Source: Limosilactobacillus fastidiosus
Lineage (GTDB): Bacteria; Bacillota; Bacilli; Lactobacillales; Lactobacillaceae
NCBI RefSeq assembly: GCF_014145505.1
Contig: NZ_JACIUZ010000019.1
Location: forward strand, 124,001 to 188,000
Reading direction: 5' to 3'
DNA length: 64,000 bases
A model generated the notes under the pieces. That model searched no databases and was not told the origin of the DNA. It worked only from the letters and a program-made list of their open reading frames with translations. The position numbers and the translations under genes are program-made. Of the stretch, positions 17,074 through 24,671 are shown in pieces (position 1 is the stretch's first letter; each line of letters starts with the position of its first letter).

Positions 17074-17991
17074 TCAAATATTGAAGAAAATCCCGATAAC
17101 GGTAAAGATGATTTCACTAATTAAAATTAGCTGTAAACTGATCAGGATGTTAAAAAAAGTAGTCATTTTATCTGGACGATTAACGAATACTTTAATTCGG
17201 CGGTAAACAAGGGGAATGGTAAGTAAGCTAAGAAGAGTAAATACAGGCAAAAGCCGAAGAATTACCGCTGCAATAATTGCAATGTAGCTAAGAGCGTAGC
17301 AACTAACCAGCACCTTCATGGCAGCAGGACGACCAATATAATAGACGAGAGTTCGCTTGCCAATCTGAACGTCCTCTTTGCGATCACAAATATTATTTCC
17401 AAGCATAACGTTACTGATCACCAGGATCGCTGGCAGAGAAACAAGGAGGCCCGTTAACCAAAAGAAAGGATCAAAATGGGGTGAATTGTAAATATTAATA
17501 TAAATAGCCAATAGTGTAATATTGTATCCCATTGTGATTCCAGAAGCGGGTTCCCCTAAAGGTGTTTTAAGGATTGGATGATGGCCACCAGAATAAGCAT
17601 AGCCGATTATGAAACTTAAAATTCCAATTAAAAGAAGGGGCCAACCAGCCTTAATTGTAAGATAAATTCCGATGATTGCTGAGATTAGAACTAAACTGCC
17701 GATAATCAGCCGGGCCCAAGGTAAGGCAATTTTGAACTTAGCGATTATATTATTTTCAGAAACAGAACCACTGGAAGTGAATCGTTGGTAGTCGGTGTAT
17801 TGGTTATGACCATTAACGGCAAGGTGAAAACTAATAACAGCAATAAAAAGAAGAATTGTGTCACCTAAATTAAAGTGGCGATAGTAAAAGTAGGTAAATG
17901 CGCAACCTAGCAAGTAGGGTAAAGCAGAAATAACTGTTGTTTGAGCTTGAACAAGTGCAGCAAATTGTTGCCGATGATTAGGAATATCCAT
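17074..17991 (-). CDS. UbiA-family prenyltransferase, MenA-like
   Basis: The protein (305 aa) has about eight to nine membrane segments and UbiA-type aspartate motifs: HNQYTDYQRF (residues 70-80), a divergent first motif keeping one Asp, and NNICDRKEDVQIGKRTL (second motif, D-x3-D). MenA joins 1,4-dihydroxy-2-naphthoate to a polyprenyl chain, giving demethylmenaquinone. No other men gene is in the window; lactobacilli often keep menA-type genes alone and may use DHNA from neighbours. The TTG at 18009 precedes the ribosome site; GAAAGGA sits 9 bases before the ATG at 17991, so that start is chosen. Substrate is inferred from family. Confidence 0.75.
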   Translation of the reverse strand: MDIPNHRQQFAALVQAQTTVISALPYLLGCAFTYFYYRHFNLGDTILLFIAVISFHLAVNGHNQYTDYQRFTSSGSVSENNIIAKFKIALPWARLIIGSLVLISAIIGIYLTIKAGWPLLLIGILSFIIGYAYSGGHHPILKTPLGEPASGITMGYNITLLAIYINIYNSPHFDPFFWLTGLLVSLPAILVISNVMLGNNICDRKEDVQIGKRTLVYYIGRPAAMKVLVSCYALSYIAIIAAVILRLLPVFTLLSLLTIPLVYRRIKVFVNRPDKMTTFFNILISLQLILISEIIFTVIGIFFNI

Positions 17992-18065
17992 AAACAAAAG
18001 TCCTTTCAATGAATGATTAAACCTGCTCTATCATACTATAAGAGGTAGATAGTTTTTAGTGTAGT

Positions 18066-18097
18066 AATAAAATAAGGCCAGAAAAATTCTGACCTTT
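18066..18097 (-). terminator. Terminator after the PepSY gene
   Basis: On the minus strand AAGGTCAG and CTGGCCTT pair around AATTTTT and are followed by ATTTTATT. Confidence 0.55.
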
Positions 18098-18123
18098 TTG
18101 TAAGCTTTGGAGAGTTTAATTTA

Positions 18124-18681
18124 TTAATTGTCTTGTTCTACATTAAGAACCTTTTTACTTTGGGCATTAATTTTAACCTCAGTGGACTTCTTACCATTTA
18201 CAACTTCAACTTCCCAAACTGGGGTACCATTTTCATTTTCAAGAGTCCAGGATTGCCCCTGACCTTTTTTGGCAGCTTTCTCAGCAATTTGGTTGGCTTT
18301 TTTGCGACTAATGAGTTTATCTAAGTTTAGGTGGTTTTTTTGCTCACCATTATTAGCGGGTTCAGAATGAGCATTCGTTACTTTACCTGACTTAGCATTT
18401 ACATCGGCACTATATTCTTTCTGGTTATCGCTTCCGGAAATTTCATAAACAAATTTATTGCCTTTAGTTTCTAATTGGATTTCATCAATCTTGACGTTCT
18501 TAAACTGCTTATTAAATTTCTGTACGGCAGTCTTTTCATCGATTTTAATCTTACTTTGTGAAACGGTAGCGGCAGAAGCAATAGGGGTGGTTGCAAGGAC
18601 TACTCCACCTAAAGAACTAGTGGTTAAGACCGTAACCGCAAATAAATGGATTGCCTGTTTCTTGAATGATTTTTTTGTCAT
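18124..18681 (-). CDS. Secreted protein with two PepSY domains
   Basis: The 185-aa product has a basic N-terminus and signal peptide (cleavage probably after ASAA near residue 38) and then two PepSY-like repeats: residues about 48-105 (EKTAVQKFNKQF...YEISGSDNQKEYSADVNAKSGKV) and 115-183 (ISRKKANQIAEKAA...WEVEVVNGKKSTEVKINAQ). PepSY domains are thought to bind or restrain peptidases in the cell envelope. AGGAGG lies 6 bases before the ATG. It is alone, facing away from the tRNA pair. Confidence 0.85.
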   Translation of the reverse strand: MTKKSFKKQAIHLFAVTVLTTSSLGGVVLATTPIASAATVSQSKIKIDEKTAVQKFNKQFKNVKIDEIQLETKGNKFVYEISGSDNQKEYSADVNAKSGKVTNAHSEPANNGEQKNHLNLDKLISRKKANQIAEKAAKKGQGQSWTLENENGTPVWEVEVVNGKKSTEVKINAQSKKVLNVEQDN

Positions 18682-18832
18682 AGTAACCTCCTAATTAATA
18701 TTAATTTGTGTGCTATAGTTATTATATTATAATGTAATAGTAATGAACATATAATAATAGTTATTTATCTACTAAATTAGTTGAAAGAAAGTTAAAATTT
18801 AGTTTTAATCAAGAAAAATAATTTGAAAATAC

Positions 18833-18861
18833 TTGTAATTTTGAGAAAGAATTGATATTAT
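18833..18861 (+). promoter_or_regulatory. Promoter of the tRNA-Glu/tRNA-Gln pair
   Basis: TTGTAA (18833-18838), a 17-base spacer and TATTAT (18856-18861) place a start about 16 bases before tRNA-Glu. Confidence 0.6.
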
Positions 18862-18883
18862 TATTTGTGCTGTGTTACATTAT

Positions 18884-18955
18884 GACCCGTTAGTCAAGTG
18901 GTTAAGACACCAGCCTTTCACGCTGGTATCGTGGGTTCAAATCCCGCACGGGTCA
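18884..18955 (+). tRNA. tRNA-Glu (anticodon TTC)
   Basis: A complete 72-nt cloverleaf: acceptor GACCCGT pairs with ACGGGTC, anticodon stem CCAGC/GCTGG with loop CTTTCAC giving anticodon TTC at 18917-18919, T-arm GGGTTCAAATCCC. CCA is not encoded. Six bases separate it from the next tRNA. Confidence 0.97.
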
Positions 18956-18961
18956 CTTTAT

Positions 18962-19033
18962 TGGGCTATAGCCAAGCGGTAAGGCAACGGTTTTTGGTAC
19001 CGTCATGCGCTGGTTCGAATCCAGCTAGCCCAA
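18962..19033 (+). tRNA. tRNA-Gln (anticodon TTG)
   Basis: A 72-nt cloverleaf: acceptor TGGGCTA/TAGCCCA, anticodon stem ACGGT/ACCGT with loop TTTTGGT giving TTG, T-arm TGGTTCGAATCCA. It shares a transcript with tRNA-Glu. Its wobble U would be a substrate of MnmE/MnmG. Confidence 0.97.
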
Positions 19034-19045
19034 TATAATAAAGGA

Positions 19046-19083
19046 GCCTGCTAAGTCGTCAAGACTTAGCAGGCTTTTGTTTT
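19046..19083 (+). terminator. Terminator of the tRNA operon
   Basis: A perfect 12-bp stem (GCCTGCTAAGTC and complement, 5-base loop) is followed by TTTTGTTTT. Confidence 0.9.
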
Positions 19084-19090
19084 ACGTAAT

Positions 19091-19106
19091 TGTTTCATAT
19101 GAAACA
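19091..19106. other. Perfect 16-bp palindrome resembling a degenerate parS site
   Basis: TGTTTCATATGAAACA is a perfect palindrome and matches the ParB/Spo0J parS consensus (TGTTTCACGTGAAACA) at 14 of 16 positions, differing only in the centre. It lies just after the CDF gene stop. A second, closer match is at 26960. ParB binding is inferred and uncertain. Confidence 0.35.
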
Positions 19107-19110
19107 TCGA

Positions 19111-20133
19111 TTAGAAATGTCCTTTAACATCCTTATCAGAGAATGAACTCGGATCCGGGATGAATGAAATATCAGTATCAACAATTCCAAACTTTTTCCG
19201 GAGTATTCGTTCAATCTTTTCGGATAATTGGTAACTTTCAAGAATTGTCATTTTGGCATCGACCAAAACGGTTGCATCAAGGGAAACAACATTGCCGTTA
19301 TAATGGGCCTTTAGTTCAGCAACATGTTTAACTTTTTTAACCTTAAGGATTGTTCTTCGATATTCTTTTTCAGCCTTAGGATCAAAGTAATCAACAAGGT
19401 TCAAACTTGTTTGGAAGAAGATTTTTAATCCGGAATAGAGGATAAAAAAACCAACGATGATACTTGTAACGCCATCAAGCCAGGAAAGGTTAAATAGAAG
19501 TGCGCCTGCGATGGCAATCATTGTTCCAATACTAGTAAATGCGTCAGCTAAGCTATCCTGTGCTGATGCGAGGAGGGCAGCATTTTGAAGTCGCCGGCCA
19601 GCTTTTCTGTTCATGGACCAAACAATTAACATAATTACAGAAGCAATTCCCGCCCCAATAATTGCTACTGGTTGAGGAACAACCCGACTTGCAGGATTTA
19701 TGAGAGCCTTAATACCGTCGATTATAACGTCAATGGCAATTACTACCATAATAACTGCAGTTACCAACGAAAAGACTGTCTCGTACCGCCACCGGATAAA
19801 CTGCATTCGTTGGTCACCACCGAGAATATTTTCGTTTTCATCTGGCATTTCTACTCCAGCGATATCATCGTCATCAACATCTTGAGCAATGTGGAGCCCC
19901 ATCATCAGAAGAAAGGTTGAAATAATCCCTGATAAATTATTAAATGCGTCAGCCCGTAAAGTCTGCGACTTACTAATTTCGGCTAACCAATATTCAATTA
20001 TAGAAATGGAAATGTAGGCAACCAAATTAAAAATTAAGTGTCGTTGCGACGACCGAATTTTAGCTAACTCGTTCGCCTGATTATGTTCCCACAGGTTCAT
20101 TTCATGATTAATATGCTTTTTTAGTTTATTCAA
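19111..20133 (-). CDS. Cation diffusion facilitator (CDF) family metal transporter
   Basis: CDF proteins export divalent metals in exchange for protons. The protein (340 aa) has a charged N-terminus, six membrane segments and a C-terminal cytosolic ferredoxin-like domain with DATVLVDAKMTILESYQLSEKIERIL. The metal-site segments read LRADAFNNLSG (helix 2, D-x3-N) and SAQDSLADAFTSIG (helix 5, D-x3-D), nearer to the manganese/iron-type CDFs than to the His-containing zinc type; the substrate is not provable from this. An acidic VDDDDIAG loop follows helix 3. The start is TTG at 20133, 8 bases after AGGGAG. Confidence 0.85.
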   Translation of the reverse strand: MNKLKKHINHEMNLWEHNQANELAKIRSSQRHLIFNLVAYISISIIEYWLAEISKSQTLRADAFNNLSGIISTFLLMMGLHIAQDVDDDDIAGVEMPDENENILGGDQRMQFIRWRYETVFSLVTAVIMVVIAIDVIIDGIKALINPASRVVPQPVAIIGAGIASVIMLIVWSMNRKAGRRLQNAALLASAQDSLADAFTSIGTMIAIAGALLFNLSWLDGVTSIIVGFFILYSGLKIFFQTSLNLVDYFDPKAEKEYRRTILKVKKVKHVAELKAHYNGNVVSLDATVLVDAKMTILESYQLSEKIERILRKKFGIVDTDISFIPDPSSFSDKDVKGHF

Positions 20134-20204
20134 TTTAAATACTCCCTAAACGCAATTAACTCCTATCATAACGCTTATTCATATTTACTAAAGAAATTTA
20201 AACA

Positions 20205-20241
20205 AAAACGAGGAATATAGGGTAAGATCTATTTCCTCGTT
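20205..20241 (-). terminator. Terminator after the MalY/PatB-type gene
   Basis: AACGAGGAA and TTCCTCGTT flank a 17-base loop; on the minus strand the stem is followed by TTTTTGTTT. Confidence 0.7.
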
Positions 20242-20246
20242 ATTAA

Positions 20247-21407
20247 CTAGTTTTTAATTGCTTTAGCCAAGCGATGTAAACCATCTTTAACTTGAGCAAG
20301 GGGGTAGGCAATATTGATCCGAATAAAGTCGTTTCCGTTACCGTGGTAATAAGTTCCAGGGTTAATAATTAAGCCAGTTTTTTGACGAATCTTTTGTGCG
20401 AGGACTATGCTATCATCCGTAACTTCACTAACATCAATCCATACAAGGTAGGTAGCGGTTCCTGGAACGACATGAAGTTGGGGTAAGTTCTTCTTAATAA
20501 AGGCTTCTAAGTATTCGCGATTGCTTAATAAGTATTGCTTAAGTTGGTAAAGCCAGTCAGCACCATGAGTATAAGCAGCAATTGTACCTGGAATTGCTAG
20601 TAGGTTAGGTTCAGCAACTTCATACTTATTGATTGCTCTGGTGAAGCGTTCTCGTAAGATTGAGTTAGAAACAATCCCAGTGGCAGCATGAAGTGCAGCG
20701 ACGTTAAAGGTTTTACTAGTTGAAACTAAAGTAACCAAGTTTTGGCGGCAATCTTCTGGCAAGGAGAAGGTTGGAGTGTAATCAGGACCTTTAAGTACTA
20801 GATCCCCGTGGATTTCGTCACTAATAACGATCACTCCATATTTTTGGGCTAACTTAATAATTCGGATCAATTCATCTCGTGTCCAAACGTAGCCGGTTGG
20901 GTTATGAGGATTACAGAGGATCATCAAGGTCGTTAGTGGATTACGCATCTTTTCCTCAAGATCTTCCCAATCAACAGAGTAGGTATAAGAATTTTGGTCA
21001 TACCTCATTTGGCTTGCCAAAGCATGGCGACCACTATTCAAAATGGAATTGTAGAAAGTATTATAGACTGGTTCCATTAAGAGAACATTGTCTCCAGCAT
21101 GACTGAGGTGGTTAACACTAGCAGTAATTGAAGGAATTACCCCCGTTGCAAACCGCATCCAAGAAGTTTGTGCTTCCGCATTATGTTCGGTTTTATACCA
21201 GTGTGCAACAGCATTAAAGTATTCTTGATTAGGATATTCATAACCAAAAGCACCAGAATTGATTTTATCTTTCATTGCTTGCATAATCTCCGGTGCGGTC
21301 TTGAAGTCCATATCAGCAGTTGTCATTGGTAATTCGTTAGATTTAACGTCCCATTTTTCTGAATTAGTATGGCGACGATCAAGAATCGTATCAAAATCGT
21401 ATTTCAT
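20247..21407 (-). CDS. MalY/PatB-family PLP-dependent cystathionine beta-lyase (C-S lyase)
   Basis: A fold-type I aminotransferase-like enzyme of about 386 aa. The PLP lysine is in STSKTFNVAALHAATG, with CNPHNPTG, ISDEIHGDL and the carboxylate-binding Arg in FIRINIAYP. The N-terminus YDFDTILDRRHTNSEKWD and PMTTADMDF are typical of MalY/PatB proteins, which split cystathionine or cysteine conjugates into a thiol, pyruvate and ammonia. In lactobacilli these enzymes make homocysteine and sulphur volatiles; the MetE-like gene at 51 kb could use homocysteine. AAAGGA lies 8 bases before the ATG at 21407; a further ATG 9 bases upstream overlaps the ribosome site. Confidence 0.9.
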   Translation of the reverse strand: MKYDFDTILDRRHTNSEKWDVKSNELPMTTADMDFKTAPEIMQAMKDKINSGAFGYEYPNQEYFNAVAHWYKTEHNAEAQTSWMRFATGVIPSITASVNHLSHAGDNVLLMEPVYNTFYNSILNSGRHALASQMRYDQNSYTYSVDWEDLEEKMRNPLTTLMILCNPHNPTGYVWTRDELIRIIKLAQKYGVIVISDEIHGDLVLKGPDYTPTFSLPEDCRQNLVTLVSTSKTFNVAALHAATGIVSNSILRERFTRAINKYEVAEPNLLAIPGTIAAYTHGADWLYQLKQYLLSNREYLEAFIKKNLPQLHVVPGTATYLVWIDVSEVTDDSIVLAQKIRQKTGLIINPGTYYHGNGNDFIRINIAYPLAQVKDGLHRLAKAIKN

Positions 21408-21679
21408 TTTTATCATCCTTTGGGTGGCTTAATTTTTTCTATTCATATTCGATTGTACATCATTTTCAATCAAAAGATGCTGTTTAAGATAAGCAGGGTA
21501 AGTATACAGGAATTGAATATTAGATGATTAATGATAGGTATTTTCACTTTTAATCTCTTGGTGTTATGTTAATTTCAGTGTAGTAAGTATATTAATTGCA
21601 CAATGTGATTGATTAGGATTATTCTTAAATTAATAGGTATTTGGAAGAGCAAAAGATCCAGTAAAGGGGAATAATAAAA

Positions 21680-22525
21680 ATGCAGGAAATAAAGGATGAC
21701 TATTACGATGGTGAACGTCCACTTTATGGTATTCATGATACAAAATTAATTAATACAACATTTGGTAAGGGTGAGTCACCGTTAAAAGAAACGGCTAATT
21801 TAGACTTAAACGGGGTTCTTTTCACGTGGAAGTACCCATTATGGTATTCCGATCATATCAAGGTTACGGATACTATTTTTGAAGAGATGTCACGTTCGGG
21901 AATTTGGTACACCAATGATATTGAAATTACTAACAGCACTATTCAGGCTCCCAAGGAATTTCGACGGTGTGATGGAATCACTCTGGATAATGTTCATTTT
22001 TCTGACGCTGAAGAAACGATGTGGAACTGCAAGAATATCAAGATACACAAAGTTTATGCCAATGGTGATTATCTAGGGATGAATAGTGAAAATATCTATG
22101 TTGATCACCTTGATTTAGTTGGAAACTATGTCTTTGATGGTGCCAAAAACGTAGAAGTCCATAATTCACGGTTAGTATCGAAAGACGCCTTTTGGAACTG
22201 TGAAAATGTCACCATTTACGATTCTAAGATTAGTGGTGAATATTTGGCATGGAACACGAAGAATATTACCTTTGTTAACTGAACTATCGAAAGCGATCAA
22301 GGACTATGCTATATCGATCATTTAACGATGAAGAACTGTCGGACACTACGAACTGATTTAGCATTTGAATTATGCCGAAATATTAATGCTGAAATTAAGG
22401 GCTCGATCATGAGCATAAAAAATCCGATCAGTGGTCAAATTAAGGTTGATCACGTTGATGAGATTATCATGAATGATCCGAAGATTGATCAAAATAAGGT
22501 AAAAATTATTCAAAAAGAACAATAG
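21680..22525 (+). pseudogene. DUF3737 family beta-helix protein, interrupted by an in-frame TGA
   Basis: The frame 21680-22525 encodes a right-handed beta-helix protein of the DUF3737 family: repeating strands such as NCKNIKIHKVYANG, DGAKNVEVHNSRLV and NCENVTIYDSKISG. It is broken by a single TGA at 22280-22282 after residue 200; downstream the same frame continues as TIESDQGLCYIDHLTMKNC for another 80 codons. From the repeat pattern (N-C-T-I...) the stop probably replaced a Cys codon (TGC/TGT). The family's role is unknown. Ribosome site AAAGGGG is intact, so a 200-aa truncated product may be made. Sequencing error is an alternative. Confidence 0.8.
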
Positions 22526-22604
22526 TGATTGTTTGTAGAATTAAAAGTGGTATTATTAACTATAATTTAATTCTAATCTTATTTTAATAATAGGAGGTAT
22601 TCAA

Positions 22605-23531
22605 ATGTCACGAAAAGTTGCCGTTATTGGAATGGGGCACGTTGGTTCAACGGTTGCCCATTATATTGTTGCGAATGGCTTTGCTGATGACTTGGTATTA
22701 ATCGATTCAAATGCGGATAAGGTTAATGCTGATGCCCTTGATTTTAGGGATGCAATGCCGAACCTGCTATACCATACAAATATCATTGTTAATGATTATT
22801 CGGCATTGAAGGATGCTGAAGTAATTGTCTCTGCTATCGGTAATATTAAGTTGGAAGATCAACCACAAGCAGACCGATTTGTTGAACTTCCATATACTTG
22901 GAAGGCAGTTAATGATGTTGCACCAAAGATTAAGGAAAGTGGCTTTTCCGGGAAAATTGTGGTTATTACTAACCCAGTTGATGTGATTACTTCCTTATAC
23001 CAAAAACTGACGGGTCTACCAAAGAACCAGGTAATCGGGACAGGAACATTACTTGATTCTGCTCGAATGAAGCGGGTAGTTGCGGAGAAGTTTGATGTTG
23101 ATCCACGTTCCGTTAGTGGGTATAACCTTGGTGAACACGGTAATTCACAATTTACTGCCTGGTCAACGGTTAAGGTCCTTGATCAACCAATTACGAAGCT
23201 TGCTGCAGAACAAAATATTGATCTCCAAAAATTAGATAAGGATGCTAAACTTGGTGGTTGGTATGTCTTCAAAGGGAAGAAATATACTAGTTATGGCGTG
23301 GCAACTGCAGCTGTGCGCTTAGTTAACGTGATCTTAAGTGATTCTCGAACTGAGCTTCCAGTATCTAATTTTCGTGAAGAATACGGTGTTTATCTTTCCT
23401 ATCCTGCCATTGTGGGACGACAAGGGGTTATCAAGCAAAGTCAGCTTAACTTAACTGATGAAGAACTGGAAAAGCTTCAAAACTCTGCTAACTTTATTAA
23501 GCAAAAGTATAGTGAGAGTTTGAATAAGTAA
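22605..23531 (+). CDS. L-2-hydroxyisocaproate dehydrogenase (L-LDH family)
   Basis: This NAD enzyme reduces branched-chain and aromatic 2-keto acids to L-2-hydroxy acids. The 308-aa protein has the N-terminal VIGMGHVGSTVAH Rossmann loop, VITNPVDVITSLYQ, and the active-site region PRSVSGYNLGEHGNSQF with the catalytic His. The stretch VIGTGTLLDSARMKR and SGYNLGEHGNSQF agree closely with the Weissella confusa L-HicDH sequence as I recall it, more than with lactate dehydrogenase. AGGAGG is 8 bases before the ATG. It is monocistronic and followed by a promoter/terminator unit. Confidence 0.88.
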   Translation: MSRKVAVIGMGHVGSTVAHYIVANGFADDLVLIDSNADKVNADALDFRDAMPNLLYHTNIIVNDYSALKDAEVIVSAIGNIKLEDQPQADRFVELPYTWKAVNDVAPKIKESGFSGKIVVITNPVDVITSLYQKLTGLPKNQVIGTGTLLDSARMKRVVAEKFDVDPRSVSGYNLGEHGNSQFTAWSTVKVLDQPITKLAAEQNIDLQKLDKDAKLGGWYVFKGKKYTSYGVATAAVRLVNVILSDSRTELPVSNFREEYGVYLSYPAIVGRQGVIKQSQLNLTDEELEKLQNSANFIKQKYSESLNK

Positions 23532-23552
23532 TCAAAGATTCGATGATAATAG

Positions 23553-23579
23553 TTGAAAATAATCTATCCATGCTATAAT
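23553..23579 (+). promoter_or_regulatory. Promoter downstream of the hydroxyisocaproate dehydrogenase gene
   Basis: TTGAAA (23553-23558) with TATAAT (23574-23579, spacer 15) or TAATAT (23576-23581, spacer 17). No protein gene of credible length follows; a terminator appears about 90 bases on. Confidence 0.55.
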
Positions 23580-23586
23580 ATAGCCA

Positions 23587-23673
23587 CGATGATTAAGATG
23601 CTGGCGTGCAAATTGGAATCAGTTGGTTACTTATTCCGAGTCGGCGGGGTACCTGAAAAGGTGCTCTTTTTTT
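23587..23673 (+). ncRNA. Candidate small RNA of about 87 nt
   Basis: Between the promoter at 23553 and a hairpin GTACCT-GAAA-AGGTGC with seven T (23649-23673) lies a short unit with a GGAAT...ATTCC internal stem. I do not recognise a known riboswitch or Rfam family. It has no ribosome site. The 404-base gap (23532-23936) holds only this unit, a second terminator at 23697 and AT-rich sequence before the TetR gene. Confidence 0.4.
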
Positions 23674-23696
23674 ATACTCGAAAAAGTAACACTATG

Positions 23697-23722
23697 AGGC
23701 CGGAGAAATCCTGGCCTTTTTT
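23697..23722 (+). terminator. Second terminator after the candidate small RNA
   Basis: AGGCCGGA and TCCTGGCCT pair (one bulged T) around a GAAA tetraloop and end in six T. Confidence 0.75.
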
Positions 23723-23936
23723 ATATTCTCAAATTTACCGTCTGTGTTACCAATTCAACCGTTTATGATTAATTTTAAGACAATTATTAGTGAAACACTT
23801 ATCGTTAAAAATAACCTATATCTTCGTATAGTAACGTATAACTTGATTAGAATAATTATGGGAAATTAACGCATTAAAGTAACCGTGATAAAAAATTATG
23901 GTTATTCATCAGTATGCTGTCTATCATTTGACCTAA

Positions 23937-24563
23937 TTACTTTGATTTAATTGTTAATTCAGATAATCCGGTAAGCTCGAAAGGACTTAAGTAGCGTGTT
24001 TTCAATACAATATCAATAATTTTTTCTTTTGATAATGGTTTGGGTTGTTGAAACCAGATTTTAAGAATGGACCATAACTGACTTACTATTAATTCTTGGG
24101 CAAATTCTAGTGGAATTTTTGGGTGCAAATTATGATACTTTTGCACCTGATTAAACTTTTCTTTTAATTTTTCACTTATTAAGTCCATAAATTGATTACG
24201 AGTTTCTAAATCTCCTTTGGGTCCTAACCATGATTGACAGAATGCCCAATTATCGACAATGAAATCAATAATTCTTTTAAATAAAGAATAGGGTGTACCT
24301 ATAGAATCTAGATTATAGTAATTAGTAACATTGGGAAGTTCTTCTCTGACTATCTTACTAACTTGTTCTAGAAAGTTATCCCGATATTTACTAATTAGAT
24401 CAGGCTTATCAAGATAGTGCCTATAAAATGTAGTTCTATTAATATGAGCCAAAGTACTAATTTGTCTTACTGTTATTTTATTTAGTCCTTCGTCATTAAT
24501 TAATGTAACTACTGCATCACGAATGGAATTTTCTGTCCTAAGATATTTAAGATTAGTGTTCAT
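23937..24563 (-). CDS. TetR/AcrR family transcriptional regulator
   Basis: The N-terminal helix-turn-helix is clear: IRDAVVTLINDEGLNKITVRQISTLAHINRTTFYRHYLDKPDLISKY (residues about 13-60). The rest (to 208 aa) is a helical ligand domain without a recognisable specificity. It is divergent from a YhgE/Pip-type membrane protein and shares a 108-base spacer containing an inverted repeat, so it probably represses that gene and itself. AAGGAG lies before the ATG. The gene is more AT-rich than its neighbours. Confidence 0.9.
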   Translation of the reverse strand: MNTNLKYLRTENSIRDAVVTLINDEGLNKITVRQISTLAHINRTTFYRHYLDKPDLISKYRDNFLEQVSKIVREELPNVTNYYNLDSIGTPYSLFKRIIDFIVDNWAFCQSWLGPKGDLETRNQFMDLISEKLKEKFNQVQKYHNLHPKIPLEFAQELIVSQLWSILKIWFQQPKPLSKEKIIDIVLKTRYLSPFELTGLSELTIKSK

Positions 24564-24609
24564 ACTTTCTCCTTAAATTTAAAGCAACACTTTTTTAAAA
24601 AATGCTGAT

Positions 24610-24642
24610 TGTTTCTATTATATCAATAAATTATAGTAAACA
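24610..24642. promoter_or_regulatory. Candidate TetR operator between the divergent genes
   Basis: TGTTTCTATTATA and TATAGTAAACA form an imperfect inverted repeat around TCAATAAAT. It lies midway between the two starts and covers probable -10 elements on both strands. Confidence 0.45.
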
Positions 24643-24671
24643 GTAATTAGAAAGTAAGGAGTGAGAAAAGT

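Noticed and set aside
23553-23768. 71-codon frame over the candidate small RNA
   Set aside because: It starts in the promoter, runs through both terminators and has no ribosome site.
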